Of a stretch of DNA of 46,417 nucleotides, positions 16,826-25,623 are shown one piece after another (within the stretch, counting starts at the first letter, position 1; each line of letters starts with the position of its first letter). A program made the translations under genes and the position numbers. The DNA lies in the NCBI RefSeq assembly GCF_014138605.1, contig NZ_JACJHX010000021.1, forward strand, positions 1 to 46,417. The letters run 5' to 3'. This DNA is from Peribacillus huizhouensis (lineage in GTDB: Bacteria > Bacillota > Bacilli > Bacillales > DSM-1321). A model generated the notes under the pieces. It worked only from the letters and a program-made list of their open reading frames with translations, searched no databases and was not told the origin of the DNA.

Positions 16826-17000
16826 TCTTCCACTAACGGCCAGGATAGCTGTAGAAAGAAATTAATAAATTGAAATTAGCAATTAAAATTAAGTAAGGCA
16901 GCCTTAATCATAGCTATTGTGAAAGATGTCAAGATTCAATTGAGAAGAAACAGTAAGTAATGGTTCTTGTTTCACTAATGGAGTGCGATGTTTGAATGAA
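16826..17000. repeat. Two REP-like units
   Basis: Units at 16826-16860 (CACTAACGGCCAGGATAGCTG) and 16968-17000 (CACTAATGGAGTGCGATG). The first follows the zinc-ribbon gene by about 25 bases. No gene is seen between them. Confidence 0.6.
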
Positions 17001-17038
17001 AATAATAATTTAAAATACTAGGTTAATAAGAGGTTGCT

Positions 17039-17532
17039 ATGAATAGAGAAGAAAGAAAAAAAGATTACAAGATATTATCGAATTAAATAGACAAAATGCC
17101 ATCAAGCAGGAGTATGAAGAACTTGCTACTGAATTTTGTGATGAACTTTTAGAGAAAGAAAGTATTAATGTGTTAACTGTGGAGCAAAGCGAAGAAACAG
17201 TAGATAGGTTTGTGGAAGAATTTCCTTTTGATTCTTCAGGAAGTGTTGCACGAATTGATTGGGAGAAAATGAGTATAAAATTTCAAATAGATGGAGCACA
17301 TCACCTATCTTCATTCATCAAACAAGGTGGTTTTGAAAATAGTGTTGTTTATCTTATGAGAAAAACATCGTCATCCCCTAACCAAACCCCAGTTATTTCT
17401 ACAACAATAGAAAATATAATAATCAGTTTCGAAAATATATCATATGAAGAACAGTTTATTTATTGTCCAAGAGAAAAATATGTAATAGAGGTTCTATGGA
17501 GTGGAGAGATAATTGCTGGGTGGCAAGAATAA
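17039..17532 (+). pseudogene. Hypothetical protein, frameshifted in an A7 run
   Basis: ATG at 17039 has AAGAGG upstream and starts MNREERKK; the frame then closes quickly. One base over, RLQDIIELNRQNAIKQEYEE continues without a stop to 17532. Adding one A to the seven-A run at 17056-17062 joins both into a protein of about 165 residues. The N-terminal quarter is a charged helix; the rest is unfamiliar, with a FIYCPREKYVIEVLW stretch. It could be a real frameshift or a sequencing error. Confidence 0.6.
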
Positions 17533-17572
17533 TAAACGAATAAGTTCACTTACTGCCAATGAATTAAATTTT

Positions 17573-17608
17573 CTTATTCAAGTAACTGGGCAATTTAGTT
17601 GAAGAAAA
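17573..17608. repeat. REP-like palindromic unit
   Basis: TTCAAGTAACTGGGCAATTTAGTTGAAGAA split as arms TTCAAGTAA and TTTAGTTGAA around a GGGC loop. 40 bases after the preceding gene. Confidence 0.6.
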
Positions 17609-17702
17609 GGTAATTAGGTTGTTTAATCGAACGTAAAAAATACGGTCTTAAAGGCGCTTGTCGCGCACCGAAGTTCTCAAAACGTTAATATATCTACGTT
17701 CC

Positions 17703-17737
17703 AAGGCTCTTTTCGTATATGGGAAAGAGTCTTTTTT
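17703..17737 (+). terminator. Rho-independent terminator
   Basis: AAGGCTCTTT / AAAGAGTCTT (one G-T pair) with an 11-base loop and a T run. It insulates the SDR operon from upstream transcription. Confidence 0.8.
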
Positions 17738-17816
17738 ATTCCTAAAGCATTACCTTCAGCCACCCAAAAACGAAGCACTCTAAACGTAAAAAAATTAAGA
17801 AGTTTAGATTTTCCTC

Positions 17817-17847
17817 TTGCGTTAAAGTGCACTTTAAGGTTTATAGT
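17817..17847 (+). promoter_or_regulatory. MerR-type promoter with palindromic operator
   Basis: TTGCGT (17817-17822), TATAGT (17842-17847), 19-bp spacer. The perfect palindrome TTAAAGTGCACTTTAA (17822-17837) sits between. This is the expected target of the MerR protein encoded at 18662 in the same operon, and it resembles AdhR-like operators (CTTAAAG / CTTTAAG). Confidence 0.85.
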
Positions 17848-17879
17848 GAACTCATCAGAAAGGAAAGAGGGAATAATAA

Positions 17880-18617
17880 ATGTCAAAAGTTATCGTAATT
17901 ACAGGCGCTTCATCAGGTATCGGAGAAGCAACAGCTAAATTATTAGCAAGCCAAGGGAATAAAGTAGTAATCGCAGCTCGTCGTGAAAATCATTTAACGA
18001 AAATGGTTGAAGAAATCAAAGCTGAAGGTGGGAAAGCTGCGTACAAAGTTACTGACGTCACAAAACGTGAACAAGTTGAATCACTTGTTAACTTCGTAAT
18101 CGAAACATACGGACAAATCGATGTATGGATGAATAACGCTGGCATTATGCCAAGCTCAAACTTCGTAGATTACAATTATGAAGAATGGGAAGCAATGATC
18201 GACATCAACATTAAAGGTGTAATGTACGGTATTGGTGCTGCCCTTCCAAAAATGCGTGAACGCAAAACTGGTCACTTTATAAATATTTCTTCAATCGCTG
18301 GTCATCACGTATGGCCAGGTGGTGGTATCTACTCAGGTACTAAATTTGCAGTTCGTGCAATGAGCGAAGGTTTACGTCAAGAAGAAGCTTTGGCTGGTAG
18401 CAATATCCGCGTGACAATCGTTTCTCCAGGCGCAATTGAAACAGAATTAGTTGAAACTATTTCAGACCCTAAAGCGAAAGCTGGTATGCAAGCTCTTTAC
18501 GATGCGGTTCAAATCCCAGCATCCCGTGTAGCTGATACAATTGCATTTGCGATTAACTCACCAGAAGACACTTGTTTGAACGAGATCATTATCCGCCCAA
18601 CAATTCAGTTACCTTAA
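17880..18617 (+). CDS. SDR family NAD(P)-dependent oxidoreductase
   Basis: 245 residues, classical short-chain dehydrogenase. The Rossmann motif GASSGIGEATAKLLASQG is at residues 8-25, the NNAG motif (NNAGIMPSS) near 87, the catalytic serine in ISSIAG and the YxxxK pair in YSGTKFA near 155. AARRENH after the second strand suggests NADP preference. First gene of an operon with a MerR regulator, a carboxymuconolactone-decarboxylase-like protein and a cupin; probably reduces a reactive carbonyl sensed by the regulator. Confidence 0.93.
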   Translation: MSKVIVITGASSGIGEATAKLLASQGNKVVIAARRENHLTKMVEEIKAEGGKAAYKVTDVTKREQVESLVNFVIETYGQIDVWMNNAGIMPSSNFVDYNYEEWEAMIDINIKGVMYGIGAALPKMRERKTGHFINISSIAGHHVWPGGGIYSGTKFAVRAMSEGLRQEEALAGSNIRVTIVSPGAIETELVETISDPKAKAGMQALYDAVQIPASRVADTIAFAINSPEDTCLNEIIIRPTIQLP

Positions 18618-18661
18618 AGTTCACTACAAGTGCATACTAGAAGTATGGAGGTGAGTAGCCT

Positions 18662-19096
18662 ATGAATATCAAAAAAGCTAGTGAATTAACTGGTGTAAAG
18701 CCTGAAAACATTCGCTACTATGAGCGTGTTGGATTAATTCCACCGGTTATCCGAAATGAAAATGGCGTTCGCAATTTTTCAGATATTGATATCGGTTGGA
18801 TTAAATTTTCTAAACATATGCGGGATGCAGGAGTCGGTACGGAAGCCCTGATTGATTATATTTCACTTTTCCAAAAAGGTGATGCTTCAAACATTCAATC
18901 ACGAAAAGAAATACTTCAAGGTCAATTGGACGAATTGGAAGAACGAATTGAAACAATGGTGCATGCTCGTGATTATTTGAAACTTAAAGTAGAAAATTAC
19001 GAAGATATCATGGTTCCTTTGGAAAAGAAATTACAAGATGGTAATTGTACTGTATTCGAAGAGAAGAAGGAGGAATTAGAATGGCCGAAAAGGTAA
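18662..19096 (+). CDS. MerR family transcriptional regulator (AdhR-like)
   Basis: 144 residues. Winged HTH with ENIRYYERVGLIPPVIRNENG, then HMRDAGVGTEALIDYI and a coiled-coil tail. One cysteine (near residue 129, GNCTVF) lies close to the C-terminus. Strong site ATGGAGGTGAG before ATG 18662. Related to the MerR at 343 in both domains. It is the second gene of the operon whose promoter at 17817 carries a 19-bp spacer and palindrome, so autoregulation is expected. Overlaps the next gene by 16 bases. Confidence 0.9.
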   Translation: MNIKKASELTGVKPENIRYYERVGLIPPVIRNENGVRNFSDIDIGWIKFSKHMRDAGVGTEALIDYISLFQKGDASNIQSRKEILQGQLDELEERIETMVHARDYLKLKVENYEDIMVPLEKKLQDGNCTVFEEKKEELEWPKR

Positions 19097-19401
19097 CAGC
19101 CGGACGTGAATTTTTAGGTGAGTTTGCACCGAAATTTGCAGAATTAAACGATGATGTATTATTTGGTCAAGTTTGGAGCCGTGAAGCAGAGTTGAGCCCA
19201 CGTGACCGAAGTATGATTACTGTTTCAGCACTTCTTTCAGGCGGGAACTTCGAACAATTACAAGGCCATATGATGAGGGCAAAAGTGAACGGAGTCACAA
19301 AAAAAGAAATGGTTGGAGTGATTACACACTTAGCTTTTTACTGTGGATGGCCTAAAGCATGGTCAGCTTTTAATTTAGCAAAAGAAATTTATAAGGACTA
19401 A
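19081..19401 (+). CDS. Carboxymuconolactone decarboxylase family protein
   Basis: 106 residues, all-helical CMD domain: LSPRDRSMITVSALLSGG, EQLQGHMMRAKVNGVTKKE, then HLAFYCGWPKAWSA. It lacks the CxxC of AhpD, so a peroxidase role is unlikely; gamma-CMD relatives act in ring-fission pathways or have unknown roles. The ATG at 19081 is chosen because GAAGGAGGAATTAG precedes it; a longer reading starts inside merR. Fourth-gene cupin follows 15 bases later. Part of the SDR-MerR operon. Confidence 0.88.
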   Translation: MAEKVTAGREFLGEFAPKFAELNDDVLFGQVWSREAELSPRDRSMITVSALLSGGNFEQLQGHMMRAKVNGVTKKEMVGVITHLAFYCGWPKAWSAFNLAKEIYKD

Positions 19402-19416
19402 GGGAGGACAAAGCTC

Positions 19417-19830
19417 ATGATTATTAAAGACATGAAAGACACCATTTTATTCGATGCAGGAGAACAAAATCCGTATTCTCAATTTTTCGTTGGGAAAAGT
19501 TATTTGAAAATGCTCTCACCTGGACCAAATGCCATTGGAAACGTAACTTTTGAACCAAGTTGCCGTAATAACTGGCATTCTCATGCAGGTGGGCAATTAT
19601 TGTTTGTGACTGCTGGTGAAGGTTACTATCAAGCTAAAGGTGAACCCGCACAACGCTTAAAAGCAGGGGACGTGGTGAACATTCCAGCCGGTGTAAAACA
19701 TTGGCATGGTGCAGCAGATGACTCATGGTTTGTTCATTTAGCAGCTGCAGGTGACCCAAGCAAACCAGAAACAGAATGGTTTGAGCCTGTAAATGATGAG
19801 CAGTACGCGGAAGCAAATAAAGTGAAATAA
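19417..19830 (+). CDS. Cupin domain protein
   Basis: 137 residues, single conserved beta-barrel. Cupin motif 1 is visible as NWHSHAGGQLLFVTAGEG with two histidines and a downstream glutamate region, and motif 2 as GDVVNIPAGVKHWHGA. Histidines would hold one metal ion. It matches the small cupins that often accompany CMD and SDR proteins in Bacillus. AAGGGAGGAC precedes the ATG. Last gene of the operon, followed by a gene fragment and terminator. Confidence 0.9.
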   Translation: MIIKDMKDTILFDAGEQNPYSQFFVGKSYLKMLSPGPNAIGNVTFEPSCRNNWHSHAGGQLLFVTAGEGYYQAKGEPAQRLKAGDVVNIPAGVKHWHGAADDSWFVHLAAAGDPSKPETEWFEPVNDEQYAEANKVK

Positions 19831-19864
19831 AAATTTGGCGTCAGGGTAAAGGAAGTAGTAAAGA

Positions 19865-19909
19865 ATGTCATTGAATGAAAGAAAAATGATGGATAATGCC
19901 TTGAACTAA
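19865..19909 (+). pseudogene. DUF4304 gene 5' fragment
   Basis: ATG at 19865 gives MSLNERKMMDNALN and then a stop. This matches the start of the DUF4304 gene at 13606 (MVSNGREMMDNALKK) at both protein and base level, including an upstream AGGAAG site. Only the first 14 codons survive before the terminator. It marks a lost second copy of that gene. Confidence 0.7.
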
Positions 19910-19913
19910 GAAA

Positions 19914-19959
19914 AAACCTCTCTAAATTCCTCTTAATTAAGGAATTTCATGAGAGGTTT
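19914..19959. terminator. Bidirectional terminator
   Basis: AAACCTCTC / GAGAGGTTT with inner AAATTCC / GGAATTT. A strong hairpin between convergent cupin and rrf2 genes, with T runs on both strands. Confidence 0.85.
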
Positions 19960-19962
19960 GTT

Positions 19963-20454
19963 TTATATGCTACTTTTCGAAAAATATTTCTTGGTATCTT
20001 TACGTATTTGTTTGGGCAAGACACGATCAAGCTCTTCATTTAACCATGAGAGTGTTTTGCTACGTAAATAATCACGCATTTTTTCTTCTGCTTCGAGCAT
20101 AGCTAAATTGATGGTGCAAAAGGAGGGAGATGAACAGCAGCCTTCCCTATACAAATAACCATTATCTTTAATATTTTTACATTGAAAAATAGGTTTAGGA
20201 CCTTCAACTGCTTCAACTACATCCCAAAAGGTAATAACTTCTGGGGACTTAGATAACCTATATCCTCCCTTTACACCGGGGACAGAACTTACAATACCAG
20301 CCTTAGATAATTTACCGAAAACTTTTGAAAGAAATGTCTCAGAAAGCCCTTGGAATTCTGCCAAATCCTTTATCCCAACACTTTCTTTGGATGGAACATC
20401 AATTAAATAAACCAGACAATGTAAAGCATATTCAACTCCGACACTATATTGCAT
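19963..20454 (-). CDS. Rrf2 family transcriptional regulator
   Basis: 163 residues. N-terminal winged HTH typical of Rrf2 (GVEYALHCLVYLID; LAEFQGLSETFLSKVFGKLSKAGIV; GVKGGYRLSK). The middle has cysteines in FQCKN, EGCCSSPSFC, a spacing compatible with an Fe-S cluster or thiol switch. Divergent from the azoreductase gene, whose promoter region holds repeated TTAATCG boxes; it probably represses that gene and is released by oxidative or electrophile stress. Start ATG at 20454 (minus strand) with AAGTAGGTGA upstream. Confidence 0.9.
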   Translation of the reverse strand: MQYSVGVEYALHCLVYLIDVPSKESVGIKDLAEFQGLSETFLSKVFGKLSKAGIVSSVPGVKGGYRLSKSPEVITFWDVVEAVEGPKPIFQCKNIKDNGYLYREGCCSSPSFCTINLAMLEAEEKMRDYLRSKTLSWLNEELDRVLPKQIRKDTKKYFSKSSI

Positions 20455-20553
20455 ATAAAATCACCTACTTTTGATTAAGGATTATTAAATTGTATCTTAG
20501 GAGTATTTAGAGTTCTAGTCAAATAGAAATCTCTTTTGGTAAATTTTATTCCT

Positions 20554-20621
20554 TTGACAAAAATAATTATAACATATATTATAGACAATGTTAATCGCCG
20601 ATTAAGTTAGTCTTTAATCGG
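20554..20621 (+). promoter_or_regulatory. Sigma-A promoter with triple TTAATCG operator
   Basis: TTGACA (20554-20559) and TATTAT (20577-20582), 17-bp spacer. Downstream, TTAATCG-C-CGATTAA (20591-20605) is a palindrome, and TTAATCGG recurs at 20614-20621, pairing with CCGATTAA. The boxes cover the start of transcription, as a repressor site would. Confidence 0.8.
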
Positions 20622-20653
20622 AACTTAAAATTCATTTTAAAGGGGAAATAATA

Positions 20654-21307
20654 ATGAACAAAACACTTATCATAAATGCACACCCAAAAATTGATGATAC
20701 TTCTTCAGTTAGCTTGCAGGTTTTTAACCACTTTTTGAAAGCTTATAAAGAATTAATTCCTGATAGCGAATTAATTGAGCAAATTAACTTGTACAGTGAT
20801 TTAGTGCCTACGATTGATAAAACGGTTTTAAGTGCATGGGAAAAACAACGTAAAGAACAGGAACTAACTAGCCAAGAACAAAAAGTAATGGAGCGTATGT
20901 CAGAAATCTTACAACAATTTAAAAGTGCAAATACGTATGTTATCGTTTTACCTTTGCATAATTTTAATATTCCATCAAAATTAAAAGATTATATGGATAA
21001 TATCTTAATCGCACGTGAAACTTTTAAATATACTGAAAATGGCTCAGTGGGACTACTTAAAGACGGACGAAGAATGCTTATCATACAAGCAAGTGGATCA
21101 ATCTATACAAATGATGATTGGTATACAGAAGTTGATTACTCTCAAAAATACCTGAAGTCAATGTTCAATTTCATTGGTATTGAAGATTACCAAGTCATTC
21201 GGGCGCAAGGAACTGCTTTACTGGAGCCAAATGAAGTATTACAAAAAGCATATAAAGAAGCTGAAGAAGCTGCTTCAAGATTAGCATCTGAATTAATACT
21301 GTCTTAA
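20654..21307 (+). CDS. FMN-dependent NADH-azoreductase / quinone reductase
   Basis: 217 residues, flavodoxin-like fold. The N-terminus binds FMN (IINAHPKIDDTSSVS), and PLHNFNIPSKLKDYMDNI is the strongly conserved AzoR stretch. GRRMLIIQASGS follows. The family reduces azo dyes and, physiologically, quinones by two-electron transfer from NADH. The start ATG follows AAAGGGGA. It is downstream of an operator and divergent from Rrf2, and forms an operon with the AhpD-like gene. Confidence 0.9.
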   Translation: MNKTLIINAHPKIDDTSSVSLQVFNHFLKAYKELIPDSELIEQINLYSDLVPTIDKTVLSAWEKQRKEQELTSQEQKVMERMSEILQQFKSANTYVIVLPLHNFNIPSKLKDYMDNILIARETFKYTENGSVGLLKDGRRMLIIQASGSIYTNDDWYTEVDYSQKYLKSMFNFIGIEDYQVIRAQGTALLEPNEVLQKAYKEAEEAASRLASELILS

Positions 21308-21335
21308 ATGAAAAGAAATATAAGGAGGAATTAAA

Positions 21336-21779
21336 TTGGATCAACGAATTGATTATTATAATGTAGCACCAGAAGCACTTAAAATAATGATGGAAATGGA
21401 GAAGTATACGAAAACTACAGGTATAGACCGTAAACTTCGTGAACTTATAAAAATTCGTGCTTCGCAAATAAATGGTTGTGCATATTGTATTAACATGCAT
21501 ACCACTGATGCTAGAAAAATGGGAGAAACGGAACAACGTTTATATTGTATTAGTGCTTGGAGAGAGTGTACATTTTACACAGATGCAGAAAAAGTAGCTC
21601 TTGAGTTGACAGAGTACGTGACCTTAATCCCGACAAAACGTGTGCCAGATGAGTTTTATCATCGAGTACGTGAACATTATGACGAAAGACAATATGTTAA
21701 CCTTGTTCTAATAATCAATCAAATCAACAGTTGGAATAGAATTTCTATTGCAATGGGGAATACAGCAACTGAAATATAA
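21336..21779 (+). CDS. AhpD-like alkylhydroperoxidase / CMD family protein
   Basis: 147 residues. The CxxC active-site motif appears in NGCAYCINMHTTDARKMG, with the histidine of the AhpD proton relay (CxxCxxxH). LRELIKIRASQ precedes it. Such proteins reduce peroxides or act as thiol-based oxidoreductases. Start is TTG at 21336, 7 bases after TAAGGAGGAA. 28 bases behind the azoreductase gene, so one transcript. Confidence 0.9.
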   Translation: MDQRIDYYNVAPEALKIMMEMEKYTKTTGIDRKLRELIKIRASQINGCAYCINMHTTDARKMGETEQRLYCISAWRECTFYTDAEKVALELTEYVTLIPTKRVPDEFYHRVREHYDERQYVNLVLIINQINSWNRISIAMGNTATEI

Positions 21780-21837
21780 TAACTCTCAGTGAACATTTTA
21801 TAGTGTTCGTTTCGGATACATTTAATAATATTGTTTA

Positions 21838-21915
21838 TCTTCAGCAATCGGGCGGGATTGTTGAATAAATAAATCCCAATTTCTCATTTATTATTACTGA
21901 GAGATTGGGATTTTT
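21838..21915. terminator. REP-like unit followed by terminator
   Basis: A REP-like unit (21838-21870; CAGCAATCG-GGCG-GGATTGTTGAATAA across the core) adjoins a hairpin AAATCCCAAT / ATTGGGATTT (21871-21880 with 21904-21913) with a T run. It serves the convergent AhpD-like and LysR genes. Confidence 0.8.
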
Positions 21916-21929
21916 AATACTTTAAATCC

Positions 21930-22829
21930 TTAACACTGTAAATCCGTGTTTTGCTGAAGGTACTCCGTTAATAGGTTTGTAAAGTTTTGAGCAGTTTTTG
22001 ATAGATAATGATTTTTCAGCCATATTAAGCCCGTAGATGCAGATAGCTCTGTATCTTTAATTTTGAAAGCCTGGATATTGTAGTTTTTATATTGTTTAAT
22101 GACGGTTTCCGGAACAATAGCATCTCCAAAATTACATGCGACTAAATCTAATAAAAGGGAGATGTCAGAGCACTCGGCAATAATATTCGGATGTAGTTGA
22201 GCTTTCGAAAATGCTTCCAAAATCATATAATGAACTCCCAGTCCTTCTGTACTCGGTAAAATCAAAGGGTGGTTTTGAATGTCAGCAAGCATAACCTGAT
22301 GATTAAAAGGTTCGTTTTTCTTTGAAGTAATAAAGAAAAAAGGTTCTGCATGAAGATGGATAGCTGAAAAATCATCTAACTCGAGCGGTAATCGTATAAT
22401 CGCCAGCTCTACTATTCGGTCTCTCACTAGTTGACAAAGATGAGATGACTCATTTTGATGAATTTTATAGGTAATCTTAGGATGGTTTTTGTGGAATTGG
22501 TGAAGTAACTCAGGTAATCCGACTACCGAAAAAGTATTGATACCTATCGTCAATCTTCCACTTACCCCTTTTCCGACATCCTTTACTTCCATTCTGGCTT
22601 CTTCCATCAACTGAGTCATTTGTAGCGCATACTTATATAAGGATTTTCCTGCTTCCGTCACTTCTAAAAATCTACTATTTCTCTCCACTAATTTCGTTCC
22701 CAATTCATCTTCCATTGTTTTCAGGTGCTGACTTAGTGGAGGCTGGGAGATATGAAGTCTTTCAGCGGCAGCAGAAATTTTTCTTTCTTCTACAATAGCT
22801 ATAAAATATCGCAGTTGTCTAATATCCAT
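21930..22829 (-). CDS. LysR family transcriptional regulator
   Basis: 299 residues, normal LTTR length. N-terminal HTH: MDIRQLRYFIAIVEERKISAAAERLHISQPPLSQHLK in order; a linker helix and a periplasmic-binding-like effector domain follow (GRLTIGINTFSVVG...). It diverges from the NCS2 permease gene and probably activates it in response to a nucleobase or related ligand. Its start has AAGGGTGA upstream on the minus strand. Confidence 0.92.
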   Translation of the reverse strand: MDIRQLRYFIAIVEERKISAAAERLHISQPPLSQHLKTMEDELGTKLVERNSRFLEVTEAGKSLYKYALQMTQLMEEARMEVKDVGKGVSGRLTIGINTFSVVGLPELLHQFHKNHPKITYKIHQNESSHLCQLVRDRIVELAIIRLPLELDDFSAIHLHAEPFFFITSKKNEPFNHQVMLADIQNHPLILPSTEGLGVHYMILEAFSKAQLHPNIIAECSDISLLLDLVACNFGDAIVPETVIKQYKNYNIQAFKIKDTELSASTGLIWLKNHYLSKTAQNFTNLLTEYLQQNTDLQC

Positions 22830-22850
22830 AAGCGGAAATTCACCCTTCCT

Positions 22851-22896
22851 ATATGAAAAACTTTAGTAAAATTAATTTTTTTTATATTTTTCATAT
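22851..22896. promoter_or_regulatory. Inverted repeat in LysR-permease intergenic region
   Basis: ATATGAAAAA (22851-22860) and TTTTTCATAT (22887-22896) are perfect inverted arms 26 bases apart, just upstream of lysR. A candidate LTTR regulatory site. The rest of 22830-23123 has no gene. Confidence 0.6.
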
Positions 22897-23123
22897 ACTT
22901 CATTCTAAGATATCATGATTTTAGATAAAAAGATATTTCTCGAAACGGCTTTAACAGCGATGATTTTTCGATAGGAAAGTTTTTCAAGGTGTTAGCTAGA
23001 ACATCGAGATACTTAAATATAAGTTTTTCTTGTTGGAGACCCTTATTTTTCAGCCAAGTAGAACAAATTTCTATTCTCACTAGAAGTCTCAACAATAAAC
23101 ATCATGTATAAGGGTGAAATATA

Positions 23124-24431
23124 ATGAAGCAACAACGTTTTTACAGCAGTTTAAGCATATTTCAATGGTTTTTTTTCTTGCTGGCCACTTCTATTGCATT
23201 ACCGATCATAATCGGAGGAGTATTTCATTTAACGATAGAGGAAATATCCGAATTAATGCAACGAACTTTTTTTGTGGTGGGCATTAGCTCTTTTATTCAA
23301 GGCTGGCTTGGGCATCGATATCCGATCGCTGACGGGCCTGCAGGTTCATGGGTCAGTGTATTTGTCATTTTAGCGGGCATGGCAATTCAGCAGGGGGAAA
23401 GTACGAATGAAACTTTACAACTTTTAGAAGGTGGCTTGCTAGTTACCGGATTTTTACTTTTTATTCTCGGTATAACCGGCCTGGTTAATCGGCTGCTGTT
23501 TTTGTTCACTCCTTTAGTTACTGGTTCTTTTCTATTGATTCTGACTCTTCAACTTAGTGGTGTTTTTTTAGAGGGAATGCTCGGAATACAAGAACAGTCC
23601 AACCTAGATTATGAAATATCCGCGATTTCATTTGGCGTATTTGTTATCGTGATAGTGCTGTCAATTAAAGGAAAAGGATGGATGAAAAGTTACTCCGTGC
23701 TGTTAGGAATTTTAATTGGGTGGTTACTATATTACTTATTAGGGAAAACCCCCAATACGATTTCCACACAGGCTTTCTTCATTAAATTACCAGAAATTTT
23801 TGCATGGGGGACTCCGCAGTTAAATGCTGGGATGGTTATAACCTCCATTATCTTTACGTTTATTGTAGTCTCTAATACAATAGCTGCCGTTACGGCTGTT
23901 AAACAAGCGGTTCCAGAATCAGAAAAATCCGAAAAACAAACCATTAACCGCGCCAGTTGGGCAGGCGGTATTACACATGTTTTATCAGCTCTTTTTTCTA
24001 CGATTGGGATTGTGCCATTGCCAGTATCGGCGGGATTTATCCGATTAACTGGGCAAAAACGAAAGATGCCTTTCCTAGTAGCAAGTTTAGCCTTAACAGG
24101 TATAGCCTGTGTTCCGGCGATCGTCAACTTCTTAGCTATGCTTCCCGGCCCTATTGCTTGTGCCGTAAGTTTAGCATCCTTTGTCCAAATGATCGGGATT
24201 TCGTTTCAGTCCCTTTTGAAAGACGAGTTAGATCAACGCCGGTTAACTATATTAGGAATCACATTGCTAATCGGTTTTGGAATAATGTATCTTCCTAAAG
24301 GAATATTTCAGAGTCTGCCTACTATTCTCCAATATATTTTAAGCAATGGTCTCATTGTTAGTACGATCATCGTAATTGTGCTAGAACAACTATGGAAAAC
24401 AAAAAACATTAGTGAAAAAAAACATATTTAA
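23124..24431 (+). CDS. NCS2-family purine/uracil permease
   Basis: 435 residues with about 12-14 transmembrane helices. The family signatures are visible: PAGSWVSVFVILAG in the early substrate region, an SNTIAAVTAVKQ stretch, and GGITHVLSALFSTIG / VPLPVSAGFIRLTGQKR where NCS2 proteins bind base. Closest recalled relative is B. subtilis YwdJ, of unproven substrate. AAGGGTGAAA precedes the ATG. Expected to import a nucleobase under control of the divergent LysR regulator. Confidence 0.85.
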   Translation: MKQQRFYSSLSIFQWFFFLLATSIALPIIIGGVFHLTIEEISELMQRTFFVVGISSFIQGWLGHRYPIADGPAGSWVSVFVILAGMAIQQGESTNETLQLLEGGLLVTGFLLFILGITGLVNRLLFLFTPLVTGSFLLILTLQLSGVFLEGMLGIQEQSNLDYEISAISFGVFVIVIVLSIKGKGWMKSYSVLLGILIGWLLYYLLGKTPNTISTQAFFIKLPEIFAWGTPQLNAGMVITSIIFTFIVVSNTIAAVTAVKQAVPESEKSEKQTINRASWAGGITHVLSALFSTIGIVPLPVSAGFIRLTGQKRKMPFLVASLALTGIACVPAIVNFLAMLPGPIACAVSLASFVQMIGISFQSLLKDELDQRRLTILGITLLIGFGIMYLPKGIFQSLPTILQYILSNGLIVSTIIVIVLEQLWKTKNISEKKHI

Positions 24432-24634
24432 TGTTTAACTTTACAAGGAATGTTTTTAAATGATTCACGATGAAGTTATGAATTTGGCAAGGTGATTTTG
24501 CTCTTTGGAAAGAAATGAATAAATAAATTACATGTTTAACGGAACATGTTTTCCAAGAGAAGAAGCTGTAGAATATAAATTTCACTTCTCAGGTAAAAAG
24601 AACAGAGCAACTATATTAGAATAGAGGCGAATAT

Positions 24635-25348
24635 TTGTTGTTGAAGTGGATGATGGCATTTATAGGATGTATTCTCTTGCTGCAAGGTTGTATGTCTAAC
24701 ATTAGTGGAGAACCGAAAAAAGAAGAAAAGGAGAAGGAAATCGTGAGCGAAGAATTAAATAAACAGTTACTTCAAGCAGCAGAACGTGGAGAGGCAAACA
24801 CCATAAGCGAACTCATTAAGAAAGATGCGAATATCAACGCACAGGACTCGAAGAGACGGACTGCCACTATGATTGCGACCTATAACAATGATGTAGAAAC
24901 CGCAAAAGTGCTCATCAAGGCAGGGGCAGATGTGAACATCCAGGATGATATGAAAAACAATCCCTTCCTTTATGCTGGTGCAGAAGGATATATAGATATT
25001 CTAAAACTTACGATTGAAGCAGGGGTCGATCCGGCGATTACAAACCGGTATGGGGGAACTGCTTTAATCCCTGCCTCAGAACATGGATATGTGGATGTAA
25101 TCAAAGAACTTCTCACTCATACCGATATTAATGTGAATCATATTAATAATCTTGGTTGGACAGCTTTATTAGAAGCAATTATTTTGAATAATGGAGACGA
25201 AAAGCAGCAGCAAACGGTGCAATTGCTGCTAGAACATGGGGCGGATGTGAACATTCCAGACAATGATAAGGTGACTCCTTTACAACATGCACGTGTGAAA
25301 GGGTTTAAAGAGATTGAAAAAATTTTGATAAAAGCAGGGGCAAAATAA
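24635..25348 (+). CDS. Ankyrin-repeat lipoprotein
   Basis: 237 residues. N-terminal lipoprotein signal with lipobox LLQGC (lipidated cysteine near 19), a charged linker, then about five ankyrin repeats (for example AKVLIKAGADVNIQDD, LLLEHGADVNIPDNDKVTPL) to the end. Anchored outside the membrane as a protein-protein interaction module. Start TTG at 24635 after AGAGGCG; further TTGs follow in frame. Terminator immediately downstream. Confidence 0.88.
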   Translation: MLLKWMMAFIGCILLLQGCMSNISGEPKKEEKEKEIVSEELNKQLLQAAERGEANTISELIKKDANINAQDSKRRTATMIATYNNDVETAKVLIKAGADVNIQDDMKNNPFLYAGAEGYIDILKLTIEAGVDPAITNRYGGTALIPASEHGYVDVIKELLTHTDINVNHINNLGWTALLEAIILNNGDEKQQQTVQLLLEHGADVNIPDNDKVTPLQHARVKGFKEIEKILIKAGAK

Positions 25349-25355
25349 ATACTTG

Positions 25356-25394
25356 AAGCTGTTATGATTACCAAACCCAAATAACAGCTTTTTT
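25356..25394 (+). terminator. Rho-independent terminator
   Basis: AAGCTGTTAT / ATAACAGCTT, 10-bp perfect stem, 15-base loop, T run. Confidence 0.9.
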
Positions 25395-25448
25395 AAACTC
25401 TTATCTGTTCACATAAAGAAAAGAGGATTTATCAGTAAGGGATTGATC

Positions 25449-25520
25449 CTCAACAAACTGGCGCGATTGTTCAATAAGAACAGTCGCTTTTTGTGCTAAC
25501 GGTACAGGTTAGTAGGATAA
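25449..25520. repeat. Pair of REP-like units
   Basis: Units at 25449-25478 (CAACAAACTGGCGCGATTG) and 25493-25520 (TGCTAACGGTACAGGTTAG), with ACAGTCGCTTTTTG between. Same two-unit plan as 9886-9950 and 33532-33609. Confidence 0.65.
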
Positions 25521-25623
25521 ATGGATGATAGTTCACCTCGATTTGTAAACCAATTTACATCCATTTGGGGAATTTAAATGGCAACAGAATCATATAAAAT
25601 TATGGAAGAAGGAGGTTCTTAAA

